DNA of 38,576 nucleotides. It comes from SYHX01 sp049317645 (GTDB lineage Bacteria > Bacteroidota > Bacteroidia > UBA7662). This document shows positions 22,220-30,077 of this stretch, piece after piece. The first letter of the stretch is position 1, and each line of letters opens with the position of its first letter. The notes beneath the pieces were generated by a model that did no database searches, had not been told where the DNA came from, and was given only the letters and a program-made list of their open reading frames with translations. Where the stretch lies: assembly GCA_049317645.1 (NCBI GenBank), contig JBMOHV010000010.1, forward strand, positions 1 through 38,576, read 5' to 3'. Made by a program: the position numbers and the translations under genes.

Positions 22220-23827
22220 ATGCCAAATCCCCTGCCTAGACGCACCTTTGCCATTGTATCGCATCCCGATGCCGGCAAAACCACCCTGACCGAGAAGTTC
22301 CTGCTCTTTGGGGGTGCCATTCAAACGGCCGGAGCTGTCAAATCCAACAAGATTCGCAAAACGGCCACCTCCGATTTTATGGAAATCGAGAAACAACGGG
22401 GTATATCGGTTTCAACTTCGGTGATGGGCTTTGAATACGGGGGATGCCGGGTCAATATTTTGGATACCCCCGGGCACAAAGATTTTGCCGAAGACACCTA
22501 CCGAACCCTGACCGCCGTGGACTCCGTTATTCTGGTTGTGGATGCGGCGAAAGGGGTCGAAGAGCAAACGGAAAACCTGATGCGGGTTTGTCGAATGCGG
22601 GCCACCCCCGTTTTGGTTCTCATCAACAAAATGGACCGAGAAGGCCAGGACCCCTGGGATCTGCTGGATGAACTCGAGGCCAAGCTAGGGCTGCATCCCT
22701 GCCCCCTCAGTTGGCCGATTGGTCAGGGCGATCGTTTCAAAGGCGTTTACAACCGAGACAAAGGGGAATTGGATTTGTTCTCGGCTTCCAAAACCACCAT
22801 TGCCTCCGATGTACGGCATTTTGATGGAGCCGATGACCCCGAATTGGACAAAGTCCTCGGGGCCTTGGCTCCCAAACTGCGGGAGGATCTGGAATTACTG
22901 GATGTTTATGGTTCCTTTGACCGGAAAGCCTACCTGGCCGCTGAACAGGCTCCGGTGTTTTTTGGCAGCGCCTTGAACAATTTTGGCATCAAAGAATTGC
23001 TGGACACGTTTGTGAAAATTGCGCCGGAGCCGGGCCCACGCTTGACCCAGGCGGGCCTCATCACCACCCAGCACTCCAAGCTTACGGGATTTGTTTTCAA
23101 AATACACGCCAATTTGGATCCCAACCACCGGGACCGAATTGCCTTTATGCGCATCTGCTCCGGTAAGTTTGAGCGTAACAAATTTTATCATCACGTTCGC
23201 CTGTCCAAAAAACTTCGCTTTGCGGCGCCTCTTTTGTTTCAAGCCAGCGATCGCAACACCGTGGACGAAGCCTGGCCCGGCGATGTGGTGGGCCTTTACG
23301 ATACCGGAAATTTCAAAATCGGTGACAGCCTGACCGAGGGCGAAAAATTGTATTTCAAAGGCATCCCCGCCTTTTCTCCTGAATTGTTCCGCAGGGTCGA
23401 AAACCAGGATCCCTTCAAGGCCAAACAATTCGACAAAGGCCTACGCCAATTAACCGACGAAGGCGTCGCTCAACTCTTTGTGCAGCAGCCCGGTAACCGC
23501 AAAATTATCGGCACTGTTGGGGAATTGCAATTTGATGTTATTCAATTCCGTATGCTCCACGAATACGGCGCCAAGGTTCGCTACCAAGCGCTGCCCTACC
23601 TCAAAGCATGTTGGATCCACGCGGCTGATTCGGAGCAAATCGACACGTTTTTTCAGTACCGACGAGAACACCATGCCTACGACAAAGATGGGAATTCGGT
23701 GTACCTGGCGGATTCCGAATGGATGTTGCAGCGCCTTCAATCCGAAAACACTGGATTGGAGTTCAGGTTCTCGGCCGAGGTGATGGTGCAGGACGGGGAA
23801 GACAGCCCCAACGGAGAAGAAGGCTAA
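22220..23827 (+). CDS. prfC: Peptide chain release factor 3
   Basis: A 535-residue translational GTPase that recycles class I release factors. The GTPase domain shows G1 SHPDAGKTTLTE (14-25), RGISVSTSV (G2 region), DTPGHKDFAEDTYR (G3) and INKMDREGQ (G4). The VYNRDKGELDLF and GTVGELQFDVIQFRM blocks are RF3-specific and separate it from EF-G. Length is normal; the C-terminal acidic tail (DGEDSPNGEEG) is not conserved. It converges with the sigma factor gene with 18 bp between. Confidence 0.96.
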   Translation: MPNPLPRRTFAIVSHPDAGKTTLTEKFLLFGGAIQTAGAVKSNKIRKTATSDFMEIEKQRGISVSTSVMGFEYGGCRVNILDTPGHKDFAEDTYRTLTAVDSVILVVDAAKGVEEQTENLMRVCRMRATPVLVLINKMDREGQDPWDLLDELEAKLGLHPCPLSWPIGQGDRFKGVYNRDKGELDLFSASKTTIASDVRHFDGADDPELDKVLGALAPKLREDLELLDVYGSFDRKAYLAAEQAPVFFGSALNNFGIKELLDTFVKIAPEPGPRLTQAGLITTQHSKLTGFVFKIHANLDPNHRDRIAFMRICSGKFERNKFYHHVRLSKKLRFAAPLLFQASDRNTVDEAWPGDVVGLYDTGNFKIGDSLTEGEKLYFKGIPAFSPELFRRVENQDPFKAKQFDKGLRQLTDEGVAQLFVQQPGNRKIIGTVGELQFDVIQFRMLHEYGAKVRYQALPYLKACWIHAADSEQIDTFFQYRREHHAYDKDGNSVYLADSEWMLQRLQSENTGLEFRFSAEVMVQDGEDSPNGEEG

Positions 23828-23845
23828 ATCCCCTCCAAGCACCCT

Positions 23846-24751
23846 TCAAGTCCCGCCCAGAAAAACCCTGAGGCGGGTGGTTTGAGCCATTCCACGAAGA
23901 CGACGAAGGGCCCTTTCCCGGATTTGACGAATTCGTTCCCTGGACAATTGAAAGCGATTGGATATTTCGTCCGTTTCCAGCGCGGGCCGACCCCCTATTC
24001 CGAAGGAAAACCGAAGAATTTCAGCTTCGCGATTCGAAAGTCCTCCCAAGACATCGTCCACATCCCGGGCCAGGGATTCCCTTTCCAAAACCCAGCCGGG
24101 TTGATGATGCCGGTTCGTGTCCTCCAATCGTTCCGACCAGGTTGATTCGTCGTCGCCGTTGCCTGAGGGGGCGTCCTGAGAGGTGGGGCGCAGGGCCCAT
24201 GCCAAATGAGCATCCACCTCCTCGGGGCTCAGACCCAGTTGTTCGGCCAATTCAACCGAATGGACCTCGCGTCCCCATTCCTGCTCCAAGCGACCCGCCA
24301 GCCGTTTGATTTGAACAATGCGGTTCATCCGACTGGTGGGCAATCGCACGGTCCGACCTTGATCGGCCAAGGTCTGCAGGATGGCTTGGCGAATCCACCA
24401 AACAGCATAGGAAATGAACTTAAAGCCTTTGGTTTCATCGTAGCGGTGAACCGCCTTGAGCAAGCCCAAATTGCCCTCGTTAATTAGGTCGTTGAGACTT
24501 AACCCGTGATTCTGGTATTGTTTGGCAACCGATACCACAAAACGAAGATTGGCGGTCACCAATAGCTCGACGGCACGACGATCACCGCTCCGTGCCCTCA
24601 CAGCCAAGGCAGCTTCTTCCTGTGGGCTGAGCCGGGGTAGGCGGCCAATCTCCAGGAGATAACGCTCCAGCGATCGTTGATCGCGAGCTGTAATTTGACG
24701 AATGATTTTGAGTTGTCGCACAGACGGCAAATTGATGCCGTAGCGCTGCAT
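23846..24751 (-). CDS. RpoD-like sigma-70 factor (group 1 or 2)
   Basis: About 301 residues without region 1.1, as in Bacteroidota primary sigmas. Region 1.2 is SLERYLLEIGRLPRLSPQEE, region 2 has ANLRFVVSVAKQYQNHGLSL and YAVWWIRQAILQTLADQGR (-7 recognition), and region 4.2 has FQLSRERIRQIRERALRRLR. Region 3 and the 3-4 linker, and the long GRPALETDEISNRF segment, diverge from the usual primary factor, so this could be an alternative paralogue. Start: ATG 24751, or a GTG at 24721 that would give the familiar (M)RQLKI N-terminus. It lies 49 nt after pnp on the same strand with its own promoter. Confidence 0.82.
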   Translation of the reverse strand: MQRYGINLPSVRQLKIIRQITARDQRSLERYLLEIGRLPRLSPQEEAALAVRARSGDRRAVELLVTANLRFVVSVAKQYQNHGLSLNDLINEGNLGLLKAVHRYDETKGFKFISYAVWWIRQAILQTLADQGRTVRLPTSRMNRIVQIKRLAGRLEQEWGREVHSVELAEQLGLSPEEVDAHLAWALRPTSQDAPSGNGDDESTWSERLEDTNRHHQPGWVLERESLARDVDDVLGGLSNREAEILRFSFGIGGRPALETDEISNRFQLSRERIRQIRERALRRLRGMAQTTRLRVFLGGT

Positions 24752-24764
24752 TCCCAAAACCGGG

Positions 24765-24793
24765 AAAACTTAATTCAATAACACAAAATCAAA
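24765..24793 (-). promoter_or_regulatory. Sigma factor gene promoter (TTTG, 17 nt, TAAGTTTT)
   Basis: On the minus strand TTTG (24790-24793), a 17-nt spacer and TAAGTTTT (24765-24772) lie between the pnp stop and the sigma start. The -7 box has one mismatch in the last base. It would let the sigma gene be read apart from pnp. Confidence 0.45.
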
Positions 24794-24800
24794 GGTGAGC

Positions 24801-27080
24801 CTAGGCGTCACCTTCGGTGCCATCCTGCTGCTCGGCACGGAATTCACCACCTTCAGGACGGGGTCCGCGCTCCGGACGAGGTTCACGGTCAGGACGGGAT
24901 TCACGGTCAGGGCGGGGTTCACGGTCAGGGCGGGGTCCACGGTCAGGGCGGGGTCCACGCTCCGGCATTCCCTCCGGACGAGGCAACAAGGCCTTGGCCG
25001 ATAGGCGGAACTTACCGGTCTTGGGATCAACCTCTACCAACTTGACTTGGATTTCCTGTCCTTCGGTAAAGACACCGTCCATGGTTTCGATGCGCTCCCA
25101 ACGGATTTCAGAAATGTGCAAAAGGCCATCCTTGCCGGGCATGAACTCAACAAAGGCGCCAAAGGGCATAATCGACTTGACTTTGCCCGAGTAAACAGCC
25201 CCCATTTCTGGCTTGGCTGCAATACCTCGAATACGGGCGACGGCTTTGTCCATACCGGCTTTGTCGGCCGTGTAAATCTGAACAATTCCCTGTTCGCCTT
25301 TTTCCTCAATGCTGATGGTTGAGGCCGTTTCGCGTTGAATTTCTTGAATGATTTTGCCACCGGGCCCGATGATCGCCCCAATAAACTCACGGTCAATCGT
25401 GATTTGGGTAATCCTTGGAACATGAGGACGGTAGTCCTCGCGGGGTTGAGACAGGGCCTTGTTCATTTCGCCCAGGATATGGGCGCGGCCGGCCGATGCT
25501 TGGGTCAATGCCTGCAAGAGTACTTCGTAGGGCAGACCATCAATCTTGATATCCATCTGACAAGCGGTGATGCCTTTGGATGTACCGGTCAGTTTAAAGT
25601 CCATATCGCCCAGATGATCTTCATCACCCAGAATATCCGACAATACCTTGAAGCGATCCCCGTCGGTGATTAGACCCATGGCAATCCCGGAGACAGGGCC
25701 TTTGATTTGGATGCCGGCATCCATAAGGGCCAAGGTCCCTGCACATACCGTGGCCATCGAAGAGGAACCGTTGGATTCCAAGATGTCCGATACAATCCGA
25801 ATGGTGTAAGGGCATTCTTCCTGAGGCGGCAAAACCTGCTTGAGAGCCCGCATAGCCAAGTTTCCGTGACCCACTTCGCGACGACCCGGTCCCCGGTTGG
25901 GGCGGGTTTCACCGGTCGAAAAAGAAGGGAAATTGTAATGAAGAAGGAAATTGTTATAGCCTGAAATAACCGCACCATCAATCATTTGCTCATCCTCTTT
26001 GGAGCCCAGCGTCACCGAAGTCAGGGATTGGGTTTCACCCCGTGTAAAGAGGGCCGAACCGTGGGTGGCGGGAAGAAAACCAGCCTCACACCAAATCGGA
26101 CGGACCTCGTCCAAACGACGACCATCCAAACGACGTTCTTCGTCCAAAATCATATTGCGCATGGCGCTGTACTCCACATCATGGAAGTACTTCTTGACCA
26201 AAAACTTATCGACTTCGGCTCCTTCGCCTAGGGAGGCAATAAAGTCTTCGAGGACCTGGCGGAAACCGGCTGAACGCTCGTGCTTGGGCGCTCCTGATTT
26301 GGCTACATTGTATACTTTGTCGTAACAAAAAGATTCGACGGCATGACGAAGCTTGTCATCCGAGCGCTCATGCAAATAGGCCCTTGGTGTGGCTCCGACA
26401 GCGGCGCGCAACTCAAGCTGTACCCTGCATTGATCTTTGATGGCATTGTGAGCCACCAAAATGGCTTGAGCCAAGTCTTGTTCCGAACATTCTTTGGCTT
26501 CGCCTTCCACCATCATCACATTCTCGAGGGTAGCGGCCACCATCAAATCCATATCGGCCATTTCAAGCGCGCTGCGAGAAGGGTTGATGACAAATTCCCC
26601 GTCGATACGGGCCACCCTCACTTCGGAAATAGGACCGTTGAAAGGGACGTTGGAAACCGCAAGGGCTGCAGAAGCGGCCAAGCCAGCCAAAGCATCGGGC
26701 AGAATCTCAGCGTCGGAACTAAACAGGGATATCTGAACCTGGGTGTCGGCATGGTAATCCTCCGGAAACAAAGGACGGAGAGCCCGGTCGATCAACCGGC
26801 TAATCAAAACTTCGTAATCCGACAAACGTCCTTCGCGACGTTGAAAACTGCCCGGGATTTTGCCTGTAGAGGCAAATTTTTCTTGGTAATCCACCGTGAG
26901 GGGCATAAAGTCGACGTCTTCTTTGGCTTCTTTGGCCGAAACGACCGTGGCCAAAAGCCGGGTATCCCCCATGCTAACAAGAACAGCGCCGTCGGCTTGA
27001 CGGGCCATGAGTCCGGTTTCGATGGTAATGACCCGACCGTCGGGTAAGTGAATGGATTTAAGAGTGGATTGTGGTTTCAT
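24801..27080 (-). CDS. pnp: Polyribonucleotide nucleotidyltransferase (PNPase)
   Basis: A 759-residue phosphorolytic 3'-5' exonuclease of the RNA degradosome. Two RNase PH domains are present (GDTRLLATVVS and PLTVDYQEKFASTGKIPGSF in the first; RGETQSLTSVTLG and NRGPGRREVGHGNLAMRAL in the second). A KH domain follows with IIGPGGKIIQEIQRETA (about 545-600), and then an S1 domain with GAFVEFMPGKDGLLHISEI. After residue 700 the tail is built of RPDREP-like hexapeptide repeats, basic and acidic in turn, ending GDA. It follows rpsO, the classic rpsO-pnp order, with a terminator between. Confidence 0.96.
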   Translation of the reverse strand: MKPQSTLKSIHLPDGRVITIETGLMARQADGAVLVSMGDTRLLATVVSAKEAKEDVDFMPLTVDYQEKFASTGKIPGSFQRREGRLSDYEVLISRLIDRALRPLFPEDYHADTQVQISLFSSDAEILPDALAGLAASAALAVSNVPFNGPISEVRVARIDGEFVINPSRSALEMADMDLMVAATLENVMMVEGEAKECSEQDLAQAILVAHNAIKDQCRVQLELRAAVGATPRAYLHERSDDKLRHAVESFCYDKVYNVAKSGAPKHERSAGFRQVLEDFIASLGEGAEVDKFLVKKYFHDVEYSAMRNMILDEERRLDGRRLDEVRPIWCEAGFLPATHGSALFTRGETQSLTSVTLGSKEDEQMIDGAVISGYNNFLLHYNFPSFSTGETRPNRGPGRREVGHGNLAMRALKQVLPPQEECPYTIRIVSDILESNGSSSMATVCAGTLALMDAGIQIKGPVSGIAMGLITDGDRFKVLSDILGDEDHLGDMDFKLTGTSKGITACQMDIKIDGLPYEVLLQALTQASAGRAHILGEMNKALSQPREDYRPHVPRITQITIDREFIGAIIGPGGKIIQEIQRETASTISIEEKGEQGIVQIYTADKAGMDKAVARIRGIAAKPEMGAVYSGKVKSIMPFGAFVEFMPGKDGLLHISEIRWERIETMDGVFTEGQEIQVKLVEVDPKTGKFRLSAKALLPRPEGMPERGPRPDRGPRPDREPRPDRESRPDREPRPERGPRPEGGEFRAEQQDGTEGDA
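24853..24960 (-). repeat. 18-bp tandem repeat coding the PNPase tail
   Basis: Six 18-bp units (for example TCAGGGCGGGGTCCACGG on the plus strand) run head to tail from 24853 to 24960. On the minus strand they encode RPDREP/RPDRGP hexapeptides. Copies in the middle are nearly identical, which suggests recent expansion. Confidence 0.85.
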
Positions 27081-27209
27081 AAAGGTTTGGTAAACGGGGT
27101 TGGGAAAGGGCAGACGTCATCATTGGATGATGTTTACCGTAAAGAGGTGGGATGCACAACTACGTATGCATCGTTAAGGACCCTTGATGGTCGCAGTTGC
27201 GGTGAACGC

Positions 27210-27238
27210 AAAAAGGCGGCCCCTGGGGAACCGCCTTT
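27210..27238 (-). terminator. rpsO terminator (or attenuating hairpin before pnp)
   Basis: AAAGGCGG (minus) pairs with CCGCCTTT, with an inner CCCC/GGGG pairing, and is followed by a T run on the minus strand. It lies 4 nt after the rpsO stop. In relatives a hairpin here limits read-through into pnp. Confidence 0.85.
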
Positions 27239-27242
27239 GAAA

Positions 27243-27512
27243 TTACCTGCGAAGACCGAGTTTCTCGATCACCGCCCTGTAACGAGCGATGTCAATTTGC
27301 TTCAGGTAATTGAGTAAATCCCGGCGCTTTCCGACCATTTTGATGAGGGAAAGCTGGGTAGAATAGTCCTTTTTGTTTTTCTTGAGGTGCTCGGTCAGGT
27401 GAGCAATGCGAAAGGAAAACTGGGCAATCTGGCTTTCTGACGTGCCTGAATCCTGGGCGTTCTGGCCGAATTGGGTGTAGAGTTCGGTTCTTTTGGTTTT
27501 GTCTAGATACAT
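27243..27512 (-). CDS. rpsO: 30S ribosomal protein S15
   Basis: An 89-residue protein that binds the central domain of 16S rRNA. Conserved S15 segments are DSGTSESQIAQFSFRIAHLT, HLKKNKKDYSTQLSLIKMVG and KRRDLLNYLKQ. Length is exactly normal. It has its own full promoter 46 nt upstream. Confidence 0.97.
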   Translation of the reverse strand: MYLDKTKRTELYTQFGQNAQDSGTSESQIAQFSFRIAHLTEHLKKNKKDYSTQLSLIKMVGKRRDLLNYLKQIDIARYRAVIEKLGLRR

Positions 27513-27557
27513 TTTCCGCTTATTTGGGGCCGCAATTGGTTTTAAAATTTAGAATCG

Positions 27558-27588
27558 CAAAGATACGGCTTTGAGGGCCAATTTCCAA
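27558..27588 (-). promoter_or_regulatory. rpsO promoter (TTG, 20 nt, TATCTTTG)
   Basis: On the minus strand TTG (27586-27588), a 20-nt spacer and TATCTTTG (27558-27565) lie 45 nt before the rpsO ATG, in the gap after accD. Confidence 0.7.
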
Positions 27589-27604
27589 GTTTTGTTGACA
27601 GAGG

Positions 27605-28450
27605 CTAGGGACGCAGATGCGACAGAAGCCGAGCCAGGGTCTCCTTGAGGGTATGTCGCGGAACGATCAAGTCCAAGAATCCACTTTCAAGCACCGATTC
27701 GGCGCTTTGGAAACCTGGAGGCAAATCCTTCTTGATGGTTTCGCGAATCACGCGGGGTCCGGCAAAACCAATCAAGGCGCCGGGTTCGGCCAAATTCAAA
27801 TCGCCCAACATCGCAAACGATGCGGTGACCCCTCCGGTGGTAGGATCGGTCATGAGGGAGATGTAGGGAATCCCCTCCCTATCGGCCAGGGATAGTTTGG
27901 CCGATGTTTTGGCCATTTGCATCAAAGAAAAGGCGGCCTCCATCATGCGGGCGCCCCCGGATCGGGAAATCACCAAAACCGGGCAACGCAGGGCACGGGC
28001 CTTGTCCACAGCCCGGGCAATTTTCTCGCCCATCACCGTCCCCATCGACCCGCCGATAAAATCAAAATCCATGCAGGCCACCACCAAGGGAAATCCATTC
28101 AGGTTACCAACGGCGGACCGCAAAGCATCTCGGAGTCCCGTCTTGGTACGAGCATCCCGAAGGCGATCGCCGTAGTCCTTGGTATCCTTGAAGTTAAGTG
28201 GATTAAGTGAAATTAAATCTGCATCCAATTCCTCGTAAATTCCTTGATCAAAAAGGATACCGAAATAACCTTCGGATCCCAGGCGATGGTGGTAATCGCA
28301 TTTGGGACATACCGATAGGTTTTCCTGTAAATCTTTGGTTAAAACCGAAGCCTTGCAGGAGGGGCATTTGAACCACAATCCATCGGGCGCTTCGCGCTTT
28401 TCGTCGGTTGCCGTGGTCACCCCGGCTGTTGATCGCTTGAACCAAGCCAT
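27605..28450 (-). CDS. accD: Acetyl-CoA carboxylase carboxyltransferase subunit beta
   Basis: A 281-residue subunit of acetyl-CoA carboxylase, the first step of fatty-acid synthesis. The N-terminal zinc ribbon has two CxxC pairs, FKCPSCKAS (near residue 29) and VCPKCDYHH (near residue 48). The crotonase-fold core has GGSMGTVMGEKIARA, SGGARMMEAAFSLMQM and PTTGGVTASFAMLGD, and ends with IGFAGPRVIRETI. Length is normal. It starts 3 nt after fbaB, so both are one operon. accA is not in the window. Confidence 0.96.
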   Translation of the reverse strand: MAWFKRSTAGVTTATDEKREAPDGLWFKCPSCKASVLTKDLQENLSVCPKCDYHHRLGSEGYFGILFDQGIYEELDADLISLNPLNFKDTKDYGDRLRDARTKTGLRDALRSAVGNLNGFPLVVACMDFDFIGGSMGTVMGEKIARAVDKARALRCPVLVISRSGGARMMEAAFSLMQMAKTSAKLSLADREGIPYISLMTDPTTGGVTASFAMLGDLNLAEPGALIGFAGPRVIRETIKKDLPPGFQSAESVLESGFLDLIVPRHTLKETLARLLSHLRP

Positions 28451-28453
28451 GCT

Positions 28454-29506
28454 TTAGGCGAAATCGATGCTGGAATCCAAGTACACGTCTTGGACCTTGT
28501 TCAACAAGTCAACCCCCTCGGCCATCGGTCTCTGAAAAGCTTTACGGCCCAAAATCAAACCTGACCCGCCGGCTCGTTTGTTGATAACGGCCGTGGCAAC
28601 GGCTTCGCTCAAATCGTCCGCTCCTTTGGATTCACCCCCGGAATTAATCAAACCGGCTCGACCCATGTAGCCGTTGGCTACTTGGTAACGACACAAATCA
28701 ATGGGGTGATCGGTGGTCAATTGATCGTAAACCAAACGATGGGTTTTGCCATGTTTGGTGGCCAGGTATCCCCCGTTGTTGGTAGGAAGTTTTTGTTTGA
28801 TGATATCGGCCTGGATGGTGACGCCCAGGTGGTTGGCCTGCGAGCTCAGGTCGGTCGATGTATGATAATCGATGCCGTCCACCTTGAAACCCGGGTTGCG
28901 GAGGTAGCACCACAAAATCGTAGCCATGCCCAGGGAATGAGCCTCCTCAAAGGCCTCGGCCACTTCGACCAACTGACGACGGGACCCCTCGGAACCAAAA
29001 TAAATCGTCGCTCCAACGGCCACGGCACCCATTTCCCAGGCTTCACGAACCGAACCGAACATGATTTGATCGTACTCGTTGGGGTAGGACAAAAATTCGT
29101 TGTGGTTGATTTTGACGATGAAAGGGATTTTGTGAGCATATCGACGGGCCACCGAGCCCAAGACTCCAAAGGTGGACGCTACGGCATTGCAACCCGATTC
29201 TAGGGCCAATCGAACGATGTTTTCGGAATCGAAATAGCGGGGATTGGGAGCAAACGAAGCGCCGGCTGAATGCTCAATTCCTTGGTCAACAGGCAGAATG
29301 GACATATATCCCGTTCCTGCCAGCCGTCCATGCCCGTACAGGGTTTGAAGGCTGCGCATTACTTGAATGGAACGATTGGAAGGAGCCCATACCCGGTCCA
29401 CAAAATCAGGGCCGGGAAGATGCAAATCGGCGGCGGCGATGGTCGAAGAGCGGTGGGCCAGGAGATAGTCAGCCTGGGAACCCAGAATTTGAGCAGTCTG
29501 TGACAT
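28454..29506 (-). CDS. fbaB: Fructose-bisphosphate aldolase class I (FbaB/DhnA type)
   Basis: A 350-residue aldolase that splits fructose 1,6-bisphosphate in glycolysis and runs in reverse in gluconeogenesis. It aligns end to end with E. coli FbaB, which has the same length. Shared blocks are YGHGRLAGTGYMSILPVDQG, EHSAGASFAPNPRYFD, VKINHNEFLSYPNEYDQ, GATIYFGSE and the C-terminal GRAGLINSGGES and NKRAGGSGLILGRKAF. The Schiff-base Lys of this class is in the NNGGY-preceding IIKQKL segment by comparison. It heads the fbaB-accD operon. Confidence 0.96.
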   Translation of the reverse strand: MSQTAQILGSQADYLLAHRSSTIAAADLHLPGPDFVDRVWAPSNRSIQVMRSLQTLYGHGRLAGTGYMSILPVDQGIEHSAGASFAPNPRYFDSENIVRLALESGCNAVASTFGVLGSVARRYAHKIPFIVKINHNEFLSYPNEYDQIMFGSVREAWEMGAVAVGATIYFGSEGSRRQLVEVAEAFEEAHSLGMATILWCYLRNPGFKVDGIDYHTSTDLSSQANHLGVTIQADIIKQKLPTNNGGYLATKHGKTHRLVYDQLTTDHPIDLCRYQVANGYMGRAGLINSGGESKGADDLSEAVATAVINKRAGGSGLILGRKAFQRPMAEGVDLLNKVQDVYLDSSIDFA

Positions 29507-29534
29507 GGAGGCGATCAGGGGATTGGTGAATGGG

Positions 29535-29542
29535 CGAAGATA
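29535..29542 (-). promoter_or_regulatory. Possible fbaB promoter (TATCTTCG)
   Basis: The minus strand reads TATCTTCG, one mismatch from TATCTTTG, 28 nt before the fbaB ATG. Confidence 0.4.
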
Positions 29543-29568
29543 AGACCAAGTTGACGGGGCGCAGGCCC

Positions 29569-29576
29569 TAAATTTG
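29569..29576 (+). promoter_or_regulatory. GNAT gene promoter, -7 box TAAATTTG
   Basis: A perfect TAnnTTTG match ends exactly 4 nt before the ATG at 29581, so a leaderless mRNA is predicted. A TTG 15 nt upstream (29551-29553) is rather close to act as a -33 element. Confidence 0.55.
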
Positions 29577-29580
29577 GCGC

Positions 29581-30027
29581 ATGCACCAACATCCCACCCT
29601 GGTACGGGTCCACGATCCGGCCCTCATGGAACCTATTTTCAGCCTGCGATCCCGGGTTTTTGTGGAAGAACAAAAGGTGGATCCACTTCTGGAATTTGAT
29701 GAATTTGAGGAACTTGCCCAACATTGGGCGGCCTTGGTCGATGGAAAGGTTGTGGCCTGCGCACGGTACAGGCGGACACCCCATGGTTACAAAATCGAAC
29801 GGATGGCGGTCGAATCCACGCATCGACAGCAGGGCCTGGGCAGGGCCTTGCTACAAGCTGTTTTGGAAGAATTAAGGCCCATGGCCGAGCGTGATCGCTG
29901 CCCCATCTATCTGCATGCCCAGGTTCAGGCCCTTCCCTTTTATACCAACCTTGGGTTTGTGACCGATGGCGATGAATTCGAAGAAGCCGATATCGCCCAT
30001 TATCGTTGCCTCTACCAAGGCCGTTGA
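29581..30027 (+). CDS. GNAT-family N-acetyltransferase
   Basis: A 148-residue acetyltransferase of the YjcF/ElaA-like type. The N-terminal half has SLRSRVFVEEQKVDPLLEFD, shared by that group. The acetyl-CoA loop is RQQGLGRALL after the strand KIERMAVE, and the C-terminal QVQALPFYTNLGF is the usual motif B. Substrate is unknown. It starts a plus-strand run with the comEC-like gene (51 nt apart) and an enoyl-CoA hydratase. Confidence 0.85.
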   Translation: MHQHPTLVRVHDPALMEPIFSLRSRVFVEEQKVDPLLEFDEFEELAQHWAALVDGKVVACARYRRTPHGYKIERMAVESTHRQQGLGRALLQAVLEELRPMAERDRCPIYLHAQVQALPFYTNLGFVTDGDEFEEADIAHYRCLYQGR

Positions 30028-30077
30028 TAAGCGTTTAGAAACGATTTCAGGGGATCCCTGCCCGCAATTTGCCGTCC

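Noticed and set aside
24853..24960. Short regular repeats that could look like a CRISPR array
   Set aside because: The 18-bp units are contiguous with no spacers and encode an in-frame hexapeptide tail of PNPase.
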